Source of the DNA: Salinispora pacifica CNR114
GTDB lineage: Bacteria; Actinomycetota; Actinomycetes; Mycobacteriales; Micromonosporaceae
NCBI RefSeq assembly: GCF_000514775.1
Contig: NZ_AZWO01000013.1
Coordinates: forward strand, 62,200-126,199
Length of the DNA: 64,000 bases
Reading direction: 5' to 3'
Under the pieces are notes generated by a model. It saw nothing but the letters and a program-made list of their open reading frames with translations. It was not told where the DNA came from and ran no database searches. Shown piece by piece: positions 52,144 to 61,212 of this stretch. Numbering within the stretch: the first letter of the stretch is position 1; each line of letters begins with the position of its first letter. Both the position numbers and the translations under genes were made by a program.

Positions 52144-53067
52144 ATGAACAGCACCGAAACCGCCACCGACGGGGTGGTCCGGACCGACCGGCTCGACCCA
52201 CCGGAGATCACCGACGTGCTGGCACTCGCCCGAGCCGCCGGGGACGCCGACGGCGCGGACCCCTTCGACGAGCACACCTTGCTCCGGCTCCGCGATCCGC
52301 ACGCACCGACCTGCCACCTCACCGCCCGCGCCGCTGACGGCACCTTGACCGGGTACGCGCACCTGGACATCAGCGACCCCGCCGCCGGCACCGGGGTGGA
52401 GTTGGCGGTCCACCCCGCGTACCGACGCCGGGGAACCGGACGAGCCCTGGCCCGGGGCGTACGCGCGGCCGTCACCGGCCCGCTCCGCGCCTGGGCGCAC
52501 GGCGACCACCCCTCCGCGGCGGCGCTCGCCGTGGACCTGGACTACCGGCGAGCCCGGGTGCTCTGGCAGCTCCGCCGGCCCCTCACCGCCCCGATCCCGG
52601 AGCCGCCCCTGCCCGACGGGGTGACCCTGCGCGCGTACCGGCCCGGGGCCGACGACGACGCCTGGCTGGCGCTCAACGCCAAGGCCTTCGCCGACCACCC
52701 GGAACAGGGCCGGTGGACCGCCGCCGACCTGCAGGCCCGCCGCGCCGAGCCATGGTTCGACGCGGCCGGTTTCCTCCTCGCCGTGGACCGGGCGGGACAG
52801 CTACTCGGCTTCCACTGGACCAAGGTCCACGACCGGCCCGGCTCCGCCCGCATCGGCGAGGTGTACGTGGTGGGCGTTGACCCGACCGCCCACGGCGGAG
52901 GGCTCGGCAAAGCGCTCACCGCGGCCGGGCTGACATACCTACGAGACCAGCGGGGCCTGGACCGGGTGATGCTCTACGTGGATGAGTCCAACACCGCCGC
53001 GGTGGCCCTCTACGAGCGGCTCGGCTTCGCCCGCTGGTCGGCGCATGTCAACTACCAACTGGGCTAA
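52144..53067 (+). CDS. mshD: Mycothiol synthase MshD
   Basis: A 307-residue protein of two GNAT domains catalysing the last step of mycothiol biosynthesis, acetylation of Cys-GlcN-Ins. The C-terminal active domain has VYVVGVDPTAHGGGLGKALTAAGLTYLRDQ with the acetyl-CoA loop and YVDESNTAAVALYERLGF. The N-terminal domain has VELAVHPAYRRRGTGRALARGV. TAACGT (52132-52137) lies 6 nt before the ATG. Its stop overlaps that of the convergent regulator gene by four bases. Confidence 0.95.
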   Translation: MNSTETATDGVVRTDRLDPPEITDVLALARAAGDADGADPFDEHTLLRLRDPHAPTCHLTARAADGTLTGYAHLDISDPAAGTGVELAVHPAYRRRGTGRALARGVRAAVTGPLRAWAHGDHPSAAALAVDLDYRRARVLWQLRRPLTAPIPEPPLPDGVTLRAYRPGADDDAWLALNAKAFADHPEQGRWTAADLQARRAEPWFDAAGFLLAVDRAGQLLGFHWTKVHDRPGSARIGEVYVVGVDPTAHGGGLGKALTAAGLTYLRDQRGLDRVMLYVDESNTAAVALYERLGFARWSAHVNYQLG

Positions 53068-53798
53068 CGCTCCGGTGGGGTGAACCGGTAGCCCAGCCCT
53101 CGCACCGTGATGATGAGCGGCTGCGGCTCCCCCTCCGCCTCCAGTCGCCTGCGAAGCCGCTTGATGTGCACCGTGAGGGTGTTGGAGCTCTGCCCGGTCG
53201 ACCCGTCCCACACCGCCGACAACAGCTGCTCCCGGCTGACCGTCCGGTCGGCATGCGTCATGAAGAAGTACAGGAGCCGGAACTCCTTCAACGGCAGCGA
53301 CACCGGCCGGCCGTGCAGCGTCACCTCATAGGTGGCCGGGTCCATTCGCAGACCGCCCAGCTCGACCGGCGGATCCAGACTGCCGGCGGTCTCCGGTCGG
53401 ATCCCACGCAGGATCGGCACCACCTCGTCCACCCGGTACGGCCGTCGGACGCAGGCGGTGGCGCCGGCCCGGAGCGCCCCGACGACCACCGACCCGTCGT
53501 CATCCCCCACCCCGACCAGGGTGGGGATGCCGGCCTGCCCGACCAGCAGTCGGACCAACTCCGTGCTGGCCATAGTGGTGATCCCAGCCGACACGACAGC
53601 CGCGTCCGGTTGCAGGGCACCAGCGGCCAGCAGCGCCTCGGCGGCGTGCGGGAAGTAGCGCCCGTGCACCCGGAGGGCAGATAACTCCGTCACCAACTCT
53701 GGGCCGGCAACCGTGTCGTCATCCACCACAAACAGTTGAAAGCGTCCCTCCGCTCGGTAGTCACCCCTGGTGTTCTCGACGACGTTATTCATCGACAC
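53064..53798 (-). CDS. Atypical OmpR-family regulator in the pst operon
   Basis: A 244-residue regulator. The receiver-like domain keeps the VVDDD acidic patch but has Ser70 where the phospho-acceptor Asp should be (PDAAVVSAG) and Arg in place of the conserved Lys (VRRPYRVDE). The winged helix is complete (RMDPATYEVTLHGRPVSLPLKEFRLLYFF, AVWDGSTGQSSNTLTVHIKRLRRRL, VRGLGYRF). It begins 12 nt after the pstB stop, so it is part of the pstSCAB transcript. Phosphorylation is unlikely, so it may respond to binding of another signal. Confidence 0.88.
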   Translation of the reverse strand: MSMNNVVENTRGDYRAEGRFQLFVVDDDTVAGPELVTELSALRVHGRYFPHAAEALLAAGALQPDAAVVSAGITTMASTELVRLLVGQAGIPTLVGVGDDDGSVVVGALRAGATACVRRPYRVDEVVPILRGIRPETAGSLDPPVELGGLRMDPATYEVTLHGRPVSLPLKEFRLLYFFMTHADRTVSREQLLSAVWDGSTGQSSNTLTVHIKRLRRRLEAEGEPQPLIITVRGLGYRFTPPER

Positions 53799-53809
53799 CG
53801 GCCGCGGGA

Positions 53810-54676
53810 TCAGCCGAAGCGGCCGGTGATGTAGTCTTCCGTGCGCTTGTCCGCTGGGTTGGTGAAGAGCTTGCCTGTCTGGCTGAACTCGACCAGCCGA
53901 CCGTGCCGCTCCTGCCGCTCGTCCACCTCGGCGGTGAAGAAGGCCGTGTAGTGGCTTACCCGGGCCGCCTGCTGCATGTTGTGGGTGACGATGACGATCG
54001 TGTAGTCGTTCGACAGCTCCGACATCAGGTCCTCGATCTTCGCCGTGGCGATCGGGTCGAGCGCCGAGCAGGGCTCGTCCATGAGGATGATCTCGGGCCG
54101 GACGGCGATCGTCCGGGCGATGCAGAGCCGCTGCTGCTGCCCGCCGGAGAGGGCCAGACCGCTGGTCTTGAGCTTGTCCTTGACCTCGTCCCAGAGGGCG
54201 GCGTCCCGCAGCGCCTTCTCCACCAGGTCGTCCATGCTGGCGACCTTCATACCAGTGACCCGCGGCCCGTAGGCCACATTGTCGTAGATCGACTTGGGGA
54301 ACGGGTTCGGCTTCTGGAAGACCATGCCGATGCGGCGCCGGACCTCGATCGGGTCAACGTCCTTGGTGTACAGGTCCTGGCCGTGGTAGGTCACCGAGCC
54401 GGAGACACGGGCTCCGGGGATGAGGTCGTTCATCCGGTTCAACGACCGCAGGATGGTCGACTTGCCACACCCGGAAGGGCCGATCATCGCCGTGATCTGC
54501 TTCTCCTGGATCGGCATTGACGTATCCCGTACGGCCTCGTAGGCGCCGTAGTACACGCTGACGCCGGAGAGCTCCATCACCGGGTCCGCCACGTCAGGCG
54601 TGGGGGCTCCGGTCGACTGGGCGCCAACGCCGGCGATGCTGACGCCGGGCCGGTTGGTGGTGTCGGTGGGGTTCAC
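53810..54676 (-). CDS. pstB: Phosphate ABC transporter ATP-binding protein PstB
   Basis: A 288-residue ATPase powering high-affinity phosphate import. Walker [11 protein letters not shown]-loop VFQKPNPFP, signature [13 protein letters not shown], Walker [13 protein letters not shown] and the switch His in [10 protein letters not shown] are all visible. The preferred GTG at 54676 lies 8 nt after AGAGG; a GTG at 54685 adds three residues. It is fourth in pstSCAB and is followed 12 nt later by the atypical regulator. Confidence 0.96.
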   Translation of the reverse strand: MNPTDTTNRPGVSIAGVGAQSTGAPTPDVADPVMELSGVSVYYGAYEAVRDTSMPIQEKQITAMIGPSGCGKSTILRSLNRMNDLIPGARVSGSVTYHGQDLYTKDVDPIEVRRRIGMVFQKPNPFPKSIYDNVAYGPRVTGMKVASMDDLVEKALRDAALWDEVKDKLKTSGLALSGGQQQRLCIARTIAVRPEIILMDEPCSALDPIATAKIEDLMSELSNDYTIVIVTHNMQQAARVSHYTAFFTAEVDERQERHGRLVEFSQTGKLFTNPADKRTEDYITGRFG

Positions 54677-54737
54677 GGTGCTCACCTCTGGATGGGGTGG
54701 GTGGGACGGTGGAGCCGGTGGTCCGTCATCGGACTAC

Positions 54738-55658
54738 TCACCAGCGCTTCTCGAACCGGTTACGAACGAAAATCGCGATCGAGTTCATCGCGAGCACAAT
54801 CGCCAGCAGCAGGACGATGGCACCGGCAGCGAGCTCCGTGTACTCCGACTGCGAGCGGGTGATGAAGGTGTAGATCTGGATCGGCAGCGCGGTGTACCCG
54901 CTGTCCAGCCCATCCGGGTTGAAGGTGATGAAGGTGACCGCGCCCAGAACGATCAGCGGGGCGGCCTCCCCGATCGCACGGGACAGGGCCAGGATCGACC
55001 CGGTGGCGATCCCCGGAACCGCCGACGGCAGCACCTGCCGCGACACGGTCTGCCACTTGGTCGCACCAAGGGCATAGGAGGCGTGCCGGATCGACTGCGG
55101 TACCGCCCGGATGGCCTCCCGGGTGGCGATGATGACCACCGGCAGGACCAACAGCGACAGCACGATCGCCGCGGTGATGACCGTGAACCCGAGGCCGAGC
55201 GCCCGGGCGATGATCCCCAGGCCGAGGATACCGAAGATGATCGATGGCACGCCGGCGAGGTTCTGGATGTTGAGCTCCAGCAGCCGGTTGTACCAACGGG
55301 TGTTGTCCGCGTACTCCTCCAGGTAGATCGCGGACAGGATGCCGATCGGCAGGCAGATCAGCGCGACCAACGAGATGATCCATAGCGTGCCGACCAGCGC
55401 GGACTGTACGCCAGCACCGTCCAGCCGGCTCACCAGACCGGTGGGCATCTCGGTCCACAGCCGGGAATCCAGCCGGTTCCAGCCCTTGACGAGCACCCAG
55501 GTCAGCAGGGCGGCGAGGACACCGAAGGCGATCAGCAGGCAGGCCTGCATCGCCAGCCGGAACGCGACCTCGCCCGGCCGGCTCCGGCGCTGGGTCAACG
55601 CGTTACCCGACGCGGACGGATCCGGTCGGGTCTCGGTGGTGATGGTGGGGGTGCTCAC
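54738..55658 (-). CDS. pstA: Phosphate ABC transporter permease PstA
   Basis: A 306-residue inner-membrane permease with six transmembrane segments. The permease-ATPase coupling loop EAIRAVPQSIRHASYALGATKWQTVSRQVLPSAVPGIATG is characteristic of phosphate permeases. The GTG overlaps the pstC stop as GTGA and follows GGAGG. Confidence 0.96.
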   Translation of the reverse strand: MSTPTITTETRPDPSASGNALTQRRSRPGEVAFRLAMQACLLIAFGVLAALLTWVLVKGWNRLDSRLWTEMPTGLVSRLDGAGVQSALVGTLWIISLVALICLPIGILSAIYLEEYADNTRWYNRLLELNIQNLAGVPSIIFGILGLGIIARALGLGFTVITAAIVLSLLVLPVVIIATREAIRAVPQSIRHASYALGATKWQTVSRQVLPSAVPGIATGSILALSRAIGEAAPLIVLGAVTFITFNPDGLDSGYTALPIQIYTFITRSQSEYTELAAGAIVLLLAIVLAMNSIAIFVRNRFEKRW

Positions 55659-56602
55659 TCGTAGACCTCCCGGAAACGACGGACCATCCGGATCGACACC
55701 GCGTTCAGCGCGAAGGTGATGAGGAACAGCAGCGCACCAACGGCGAAGACCGAGTCGTAGTCGAGCGACCCGACCGGGATGTCGCCCGAGGAGATGTTGG
55801 CGATGAAGGCGGTCATGGTCGCCGCCCCCTCCAACGGGTTGAGGACGATCCGGTCAGAGGTGAGGCCACCCGCGATCGTCACGATCATGGTTTCCCCCAC
55901 CGCGCGGGAGATCCCCAGGACCACCGCGGCGACGATGCCGGACATCGCCGCCGGCACCACCACCCGGGTGGACACCTGCATCTTCGTGGAGGCCAGCGCG
56001 TACGCGCCCTCGCGCAGGCTGCGCGGAACGGCGGCCATCGAGTCCTCGGAGATGCTGGCGATGGTCGGCACGATCATGATGCCCATCGCGATACCCGCGA
56101 TGAGCAGGTTCTGGAAGGCCGGCCCGTTGTCGGTCGGCCACCACTTCTGCAGCAGCGGGTTGAGCGCGAAGAGCGCGACGAAGCCGTACACGACCGTCGG
56201 CACGCCGGCGAGCAGTTCGATGATCGGCTTGAGTACCTTGCGGGTACGCGGGTTGGCGTACTCCGAGAGGTAGATCGCCGAGCCGAGGCCGAGCGGAACG
56301 GCGATGGTCAGCGCGACGCCGGTCACCGTCAGCGTGGCGGCGACGAGGGGCAGGACGCCGTAGGCCTTCTGCGCGAAGGTCGGCGTCCAGCTCGTGCCGG
56401 TGATGAACTCAACGACGCTGACCTGCTGGAAGAATCCGATCGTCGGTTGCACCAACGCGATGACGATCCCGATCGTGGTGGCGACCGAGACCAACGCGGC
56501 AGCGACGAGCAGGACCTTGACGGTGCTGTCAACGGGGCGACGCCGGCCCCGCCGCAGGGCGCTGCCCGCGGCGGAACCGGCGTTCGAGGTGCTGGTGGAC
56601 AC
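55655..56602 (-). CDS. pstC: Phosphate ABC transporter permease PstC
   Basis: A 315-residue permease partner of PstA. Six transmembrane helices and the coupling loop EDSMAAVPRSLREGAYALASTKMQVSTRVVVPAAMSGIVAAVVLG are evident; the segment IYLSEYANPRTRKVLKPIIELLAGVPTVVYGFVAL is typical of PstC. It starts 1 nt after the pstS stop. Confidence 0.96.
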   Translation of the reverse strand: MSTSTSNAGSAAGSALRRGRRRPVDSTVKVLLVAAALVSVATTIGIVIALVQPTIGFFQQVSVVEFITGTSWTPTFAQKAYGVLPLVAATLTVTGVALTIAVPLGLGSAIYLSEYANPRTRKVLKPIIELLAGVPTVVYGFVALFALNPLLQKWWPTDNGPAFQNLLIAGIAMGIMIVPTIASISEDSMAAVPRSLREGAYALASTKMQVSTRVVVPAAMSGIVAAVVLGISRAVGETMIVTIAGGLTSDRIVLNPLEGAATMTAFIANISSGDIPVGSLDYDSVFAVGALLFLITFALNAVSIRMVRRFREVYE

Positions 56603-56603
56603 G

Positions 56604-57560
56604 TCAGGCCGCAGCCTTCAGGGCGTCGAACTCAGCCTGGAGGGTGCTCTTCTGCTCCTCGGTGAGCGGGACGTACTTCGCCTCGAGGACGATGTCGTCG
56701 ATCCGCTCGATGTAGAAGTTGACGAAGTCCGCGACCTGCTCCTTCTCGACAGCGGTGTCGCTGACGTAGATGAACAGCGGCCGGGAGAGCGGCTGGTAGG
56801 AGTTCTCCTGCGCGGTCTTCAGGCTCGGCTCGACGCAGCCGGAGCCACCGTCAACCTTGAGTGCCTTGAGCTTGTCCGCGTTCTCCTCGAAGTAGGTGAA
56901 GCCGAAGTAGCCCAGGCCTCCCTTGGTGCCGGCGACGCCCTGCACGACCACGTTGTCGTTCTCCGACGCGGTGTAGTCGGTACGGCTGGCGCCCTCCTCA
57001 CCGTTGATCTCGTCGGTGAAGTAGTCGAAGGTGCCGGAGTCGGTGCCCGGGCCGAAGAGCTTCAGCGGCTCGTCCGGGAAGCTGGGGTCGACCTGGTTCC
57101 AGTTGGCGACCTTGGAGTTCGGCTCCCAGATCGCCTTGAGCTGGTCAACCGTGAGGCAGTCGGCCCAGTCGTTCTCCTTGCTGACGACCACCGTGAGGGC
57201 GTCGTTGGCGACGACCAGTTCCTTGAACTGGATCCCGGCCGCCTCGCAGGCCTCGATCTCCGACTCCTTGATCGGACGGGAGGCATCCGAGACGTCGGTC
57301 TCCCCCTTGCAGAACCGCTCGAAGCCGCCACCGGTGCCAGAGGTGCCGACGGAGACGTTGACGCCGCTCTGAACCTCCCGGTAGAAGGTGGCCGCGGCCT
57401 CGCTCAGCGGAGCGACCGTGCTGGAGCCGTTGACCTTGACCTCACCCGAAAGCTGCTCGCCACCATCGGCGCTTTCGTTGTTGCTGCTGCAGCCGGTAAG
57501 CGCGAGCGCGGCGAGCGCGGTGCCGGCGAGGACGCGCCGCGAAAGCACGTTGCGGTTCAC
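56604..57560 (-). CDS. pstS: Phosphate-binding lipoprotein PstS
   Basis: A 318-residue periplasmic-type phosphate-binding protein anchored as a lipoprotein: signal peptide with lipobox LALTGCSS. Phosphate-binding segments are VNGSSTVAPLSEAAATFY, VGTSGTGGGFERFC and FGPGTDSGTFDYF. It is first in pstSCAB. A canonical PHO box (57651-57668) lies about 100 bp upstream, so it is strongly expected to be induced by phosphate limitation via RegX3 (PhoP-type). Confidence 0.97.
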   Translation of the reverse strand: MNRNVLSRRVLAGTALAALALTGCSSNNESADGGEQLSGEVKVNGSSTVAPLSEAAATFYREVQSGVNVSVGTSGTGGGFERFCKGETDVSDASRPIKESEIEACEAAGIQFKELVVANDALTVVVSKENDWADCLTVDQLKAIWEPNSKVANWNQVDPSFPDEPLKLFGPGTDSGTFDYFTDEINGEEGASRTDYTASENDNVVVQGVAGTKGGLGYFGFTYFEENADKLKALKVDGGSGCVEPSLKTAQENSYQPLSRPLFIYVSDTAVEKEQVADFVNFYIERIDDIVLEAKYVPLTEEQKSTLQAEFDALKAAA

Positions 57561-57646
57561 CAGAAAGCCTCTCTATCGGGGTGTGCCAGCCCGTCCGGGC
57601 CGTACGAGAAGTCAAGGTAGAAGGCCCAGGTAGCCGCGCGACCGGC

Positions 57647-57668
57647 GCTAAGTGAACGAAAAGTGAAC
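57647..57668 (-). promoter_or_regulatory. PHO box upstream of pstS
   Basis: On the pstS coding strand GTTCACTTTTC and GTTCACTTAGC are two perfect 11-bp direct-repeat units (GTTCACT at 57668-57662 and 57657-57651). This is the arrangement of Streptomyces PhoP and mycobacterial RegX3 sites. Confidence 0.85.
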
Positions 57669-57795
57669 TCCACGACGAAAATCGTGGCCGGGAACATCAG
57701 TATTGTGACGTTCCGACCACCGGCTCCCCAGATGTCCCTATCGCAGCCCCAAGGTCCGGGGCACGCCCAAGCGCCCCGCCCGGTCTGCGCCCGCC

Positions 57796-57853
57796 CGGGT
57801 CTGCGAGACCGGCGCCGACGCGAGAACGGGTCTGCGAGACCGGCGCCGACGCG
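57796..57853. repeat. 27-bp direct repeat downstream of phoU
   Basis: The 27-bp sequence beginning CGGGTCTGCGAGACCGGCG occurs at 57796-57822 and, unchanged, at 57827-57853, separated by AGAA. The second copy ends 9 bp before the phoU stop. Another short repeat near a gene end, like those at the proline dehydrogenase, methyltransferase and nitrobindin genes. Confidence 0.8.
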
Positions 57854-57861
57854 CGACCGGC

Positions 57862-58506
57862 CTAGAGCCGAATCGTGCCGGTGACCAGGTAGACAACCTG
57901 ACGCGCCACGTTGACCGCATGGTCCGCGTACCGCTCGTAGTAGCGGCCGACCAGGGCAAGGTCGATGGCGCTCTCCACCCCGTACTGCCAACTGGCCAAC
58001 AGGAGCGACAACAGACGCGACTGGGCGGTGTCGACCTCGTCGTCGTCGAGCCCGATCTGCATGGCGGTCAGCGGATCACGGGTGGCGAGCACGGTCGAGG
58101 CCTTCTCCGCGATCCGCGCCGCCGCTTCGGCCATCTCCGTCACCACGGCAGCCGCTGGCGGAGGGACAACCATGACCGGGTACCGCATCTGCACGACCTT
58201 GGCAATGTGGACGGCGAGGTCGCCCATCCGCTCAAGGTCGGCCGCGATCCGGATGGCGCAGAGCACCAGGCGCAGGTCCGAGGCGACCGGCTGCTGCCGG
58301 GCGAGCAGCTCCGGGACGGCCGCCTCGATGTCCCAACGAAGCTGGTCGAGGACCGCGTCATTCCGAATGACCTGCTCGGCCGCCTCCTGGTCCACGTCCA
58401 GCAGCGCGGTGCCCGCACCCCGGATCGCCGCCGCGGCCTCCCGGCTCATCACCGCCAGGGCGCCAGTCAACCGATCAAGCTGCTCGTCGTAGCCGCTCCG
58501 GACCAT
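57862..58506 (-). CDS. phoU: Phosphate signalling protein PhoU
   Basis: A 214-residue all-helical protein of two PhoU repeats. The metal-binding signatures are AIRIAADLERMGDLAVHIAKVV and LVGRYYERYADHAVNVARQVVYLVTG. PhoU links Pst transport to the SenX3-type kinase and represses the regulon when phosphate is plentiful. The ATG at 58506 follows GGAGGCGCG. It is transcribed in the same direction as pst but separated by about 300 bp containing the PHO box. Confidence 0.95.
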   Translation of the reverse strand: MVRSGYDEQLDRLTGALAVMSREAAAAIRGAGTALLDVDQEAAEQVIRNDAVLDQLRWDIEAAVPELLARQQPVASDLRLVLCAIRIAADLERMGDLAVHIAKVVQMRYPVMVVPPPAAAVVTEMAEAAARIAEKASTVLATRDPLTAMQIGLDDDEVDTAQSRLLSLLLASWQYGVESAIDLALVGRYYERYADHAVNVARQVVYLVTGTIRL

Positions 58507-58668
58507 CGCGCCTCCACCTGCTCGCCTCGCGGCTCCGCCGTCGTCCCGAGGGCGGGTACGCCTTGGCAAACCACGAGTCAGCCACATCGCATAGACAGCA
58601 ACCTACCGGCTACGGCGCGGATCAGCCGAATTCGGCGCCGGCGATGGGGCAGGGTCCTGACTGACCAG

Positions 58669-59511
58669 TCAGCGCAGGAGAAACCGGGGTGGGCCGGCGC
58701 CGGAGTCCTCCAGCCGAGGCATCACCGGGGTCGCCGGATCACGGGTCGCCGCGGCGGCGATGACACCGGCCAGATCCCGGCAGGCTGCCACCTGCCCGAG
58801 AGTGACCAGGGTGGGCGGAAGCATGGCCAGCTCCCCGGCGGCGCAGGCGTCGGCCGGGGAGATCCAGAGCGTACGGTCCGCCTCACCGGAGACATCCCGG
58901 GTACGCTGCCCCACCGGTAGCCGGGCGACGAAGAAGTACGTGTCGAACCGACGCGGCTCGAACTCGGGTGTGATCCACCGGCTCCACGGCAGCAGTAGAT
59001 CCGAACGGAGGGTGAGCCCTCGCTGGGCGAGCAGGTCAGCGAAGCCCACCTCCCGCCGTTCCAGAGCCACCCGGGCCGCCTCCCAGTCACCGCCAGCAAC
59101 GTCGCCGACGACCGTGTCGGCATCCGGGCCGGCGAGCAGGACCCCGGCCTCCTCGAACACCTCCCGCGCGGCGGCGCAGACAACCGCCTGCGCCGCCGTC
59201 GGCGCCAGCCCCAGCCGGGTCCCCCACTGCGCCGGGGGCGGCCCGGCCCAGTCGACGTGGGCCATCGAATCCGATGGGTCCACGCCGCCACCGGGGAAGG
59301 CGTACACGCCGCCGAAGGCCATCGCCGCGACCCGGCGGATCAGGTATGCCTCGAAGCCGCCCCGGTCGGCCAGCGGCGGGGCGGCGGGGCGAAGCAGCAG
59401 TACGGTGGCCGCTACCCGGGGTGCTGCCGGAACGCTCCCCTGCTCGCGGAACCGGCGGGCGTGCTCCACCAGCGCCGATGGGGCAGGGAAGCCATCGCCG
59501 TCGCTCGTCAT
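58669..59511 (-). CDS. NUDIX hydrolase
   Basis: A 280-residue NUDIX pyrophosphatase, longer than the minimal family. The Nudix box is split: FPGGGVDPSDS is followed, after about 30 residues, by AAAREVFEEAGVLL with the REXXEE-type core. The long insertion resembles peroxisomal-type (NUDT7/19-like) CoA or NADH pyrophosphatases; the substrate is unknown. TAGGCT (59523-59518) lies 6 nt before the ATG. Confidence 0.88.
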   Translation of the reverse strand: MTSDGDGFPAPSALVEHARRFREQGSVPAAPRVAATVLLLRPAAPPLADRGGFEAYLIRRVAAMAFGGVYAFPGGGVDPSDSMAHVDWAGPPPAQWGTRLGLAPTAAQAVVCAAAREVFEEAGVLLAGPDADTVVGDVAGGDWEAARVALERREVGFADLLAQRGLTLRSDLLLPWSRWITPEFEPRRFDTYFFVARLPVGQRTRDVSGEADRTLWISPADACAAGELAMLPPTLVTLGQVAACRDLAGVIAAAATRDPATPVMPRLEDSGAGPPRFLLR

Positions 59512-59577
59512 GGAGCGAGCCTAGATCCCGGCCGGCGGAACGCCCAGTGCCCCTGCCCCCACCTCATTGCCCCCACC

Positions 59578-60582
59578 TCAGCTGAACAACGGACGAACCA
59601 GGAAGTACGTCAGGGCACCGATGCTGCCGGCAGCCGGGAAGGTGAGAATCCAGGCGCCCACGATGTTGCCGGCGACCCCCCAACGCACAGCGGAGAGCCG
59701 TTTGGTGGCGCCGACACCCATGATCGCCGAGGTGATCGTGTGGGTGGTGGAGATCGGCGCGCCCAGCACCAGCGCGTTGAAGTAGAGCACCGAGCTGGCC
59801 ACGGTCTCGGCGGCGAAGCCCTCCGGCGGCCGTAGGTCGATGATCTTCCGGCCCAGGGTTCGGATGATCCGCCACCCACCGGCGTACGTGCCGGCGGCGA
59901 GCACCGCGGCAGAGGTCCAGAAGGCCCACTCCGGGATGTGCGTCGGGCTGTCCTGGAAACCACCTACAAAGAGGGCGAGCACCACGATACCGATCGTCTT
60001 CGCCGCGTCCTGCATGCCGTGGCCGACTGACATGGCCGCGGCCGAGGCGCTCTGGGCCCAACGGAAGCCCCGGTTGAGCTTGCCCGGGTGCCCCCGCCGG
60101 AAGATCCACTGCACCGCGACCATCACGATGTAACCGAGCAGGAGACCAACCATCGGCGACAGGATCATCGGTATGACGACCTTCTGGCCGATGCCGCTCC
60201 ACAGCACCACGCCGGACGCCGCCACCGTGGAGCCGACCAAGCCCCCGATCAGGGCGTGCGACGAGGACGACGGCAGGCCGAAGTACCAGGTGATGAGGTT
60301 CCAGACGATGGCACCGACCACGCCGGCGAAGACGATCGCCAGGCTGGACGTACCGGTGGGCAGCTCGACCAGGCCGCTGCCGACGGTCTTGGCGACCTCC
60401 GCACCGAAGTGCGCACCGATGAAGTTGCCGATCGCCGCCATGCCCAGGGCGACCCGGGGGGTCAGCGCCCGGGTGGAGATGCTGGTCGCGATCGCGTTGG
60501 CGGCGTCGTGGAATCCGTTCGTGTAGTCGAAGACCAACGCAACTGCGATCACCGCCAGCACGGCGATGAGTTCAGGGGTCAC
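59578..60582 (-). CDS. pit: Low-affinity inorganic phosphate transporter (PiT family)
   Basis: A 334-residue PiT permease, importing metal-phosphate with protons or sodium. The two signature repeats are visible: DYTNGFHDAANAIATSISTRALTPRVAL and GAPISTTHTITSAIMGVGATKRLSAVRWGVAGNIV, with multiple transmembrane segments between. The GTG starts 3 nt after the DUF47 stop, so the pair is one operon. A three-unit PHO box lies upstream. Confidence 0.95.
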   Translation of the reverse strand: MTPELIAVLAVIAVALVFDYTNGFHDAANAIATSISTRALTPRVALGMAAIGNFIGAHFGAEVAKTVGSGLVELPTGTSSLAIVFAGVVGAIVWNLITWYFGLPSSSSHALIGGLVGSTVAASGVVLWSGIGQKVVIPMILSPMVGLLLGYIVMVAVQWIFRRGHPGKLNRGFRWAQSASAAAMSVGHGMQDAAKTIGIVVLALFVGGFQDSPTHIPEWAFWTSAAVLAAGTYAGGWRIIRTLGRKIIDLRPPEGFAAETVASSVLYFNALVLGAPISTTHTITSAIMGVGATKRLSAVRWGVAGNIVGAWILTFPAAGSIGALTYFLVRPLFS

Positions 60583-60585
60583 GGA

Positions 60586-61212
60586 TCAGGACTCCTTGAC
60601 GGCGATTGTCTCGACGGTGTTCGCCACGTGCTCGAAGGCGTCGCAGGCGGCCTCAAGCTCGTCGGCGACCTCCTTCATCTTCAACACGGTCAAGGCGTCG
60701 TACTCGCCGGAGAAGAGCCGAACCAACAGCATCCGGTACGCCTGGTCGCCGTCGTTCTCCAGGCGGTTGCACTCAATCCAGTAGTCCTCGAGGTCCCGCA
60801 TCGACCTCAGTCGGGGCATCGCCTCAGCGGTCAGCCTCGCCTGCTGGTCCAAGACGTTGACCAGCTCATGCATCTCCCGCGGCAGCGACGGCAGCTCGGT
60901 CAGGCCGTACAGGTAGAGCAGGTTGCCGACCGCCTCCAGGTGGTCCATGACGTCGTCGAGCAGCGAGCCAAGCCGGTAGATGTCCTCGCGGTCGAACGGC
61001 GTGATGAAGGTAGAGTTGATCTTCTTGTACAGCTCGTGGGTGATCTGATCGCTGTCGTGCTCCACCTCGGTGAGCCGCTCGCTGACCGACTGCACCACCA
61101 CGCCAGGCAGGGCCAGCTCGTTAAGGAGCTCGGTGCCCCGCACCAGGTTCTGCGCGGCCCTGGTGAAGAGCTCGTAGAAGGCACCCTCGTTCGGGCGGAA
61201 GGAAAACTTCAC
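60586..61212 (-). CDS. DUF47 (PhoU-like) protein, Pit accessory
   Basis: A 208-residue helical protein of the DUF47 family: FSFRPNEGAFYELFTRAAQNLVRGTELL, SERLTEVEHDSDQITHELYKKINSTFITPFDREDIYRLGSLLDDVMDHLEAVG and LENDGDQAYRML. Such proteins are encoded with PiT transporters and are thought to modulate them. The GTG at 61212 (MKFSFRP) lies 8 nt after GAGG; a longer start at 61254 is less likely. Confidence 0.93.
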   Translation of the reverse strand: MKFSFRPNEGAFYELFTRAAQNLVRGTELLNELALPGVVVQSVSERLTEVEHDSDQITHELYKKINSTFITPFDREDIYRLGSLLDDVMDHLEAVGNLLYLYGLTELPSLPREMHELVNVLDQQARLTAEAMPRLRSMRDLEDYWIECNRLENDGDQAYRMLLVRLFSGEYDALTVLKMKEVADELEAACDAFEHVANTVETIAVKES

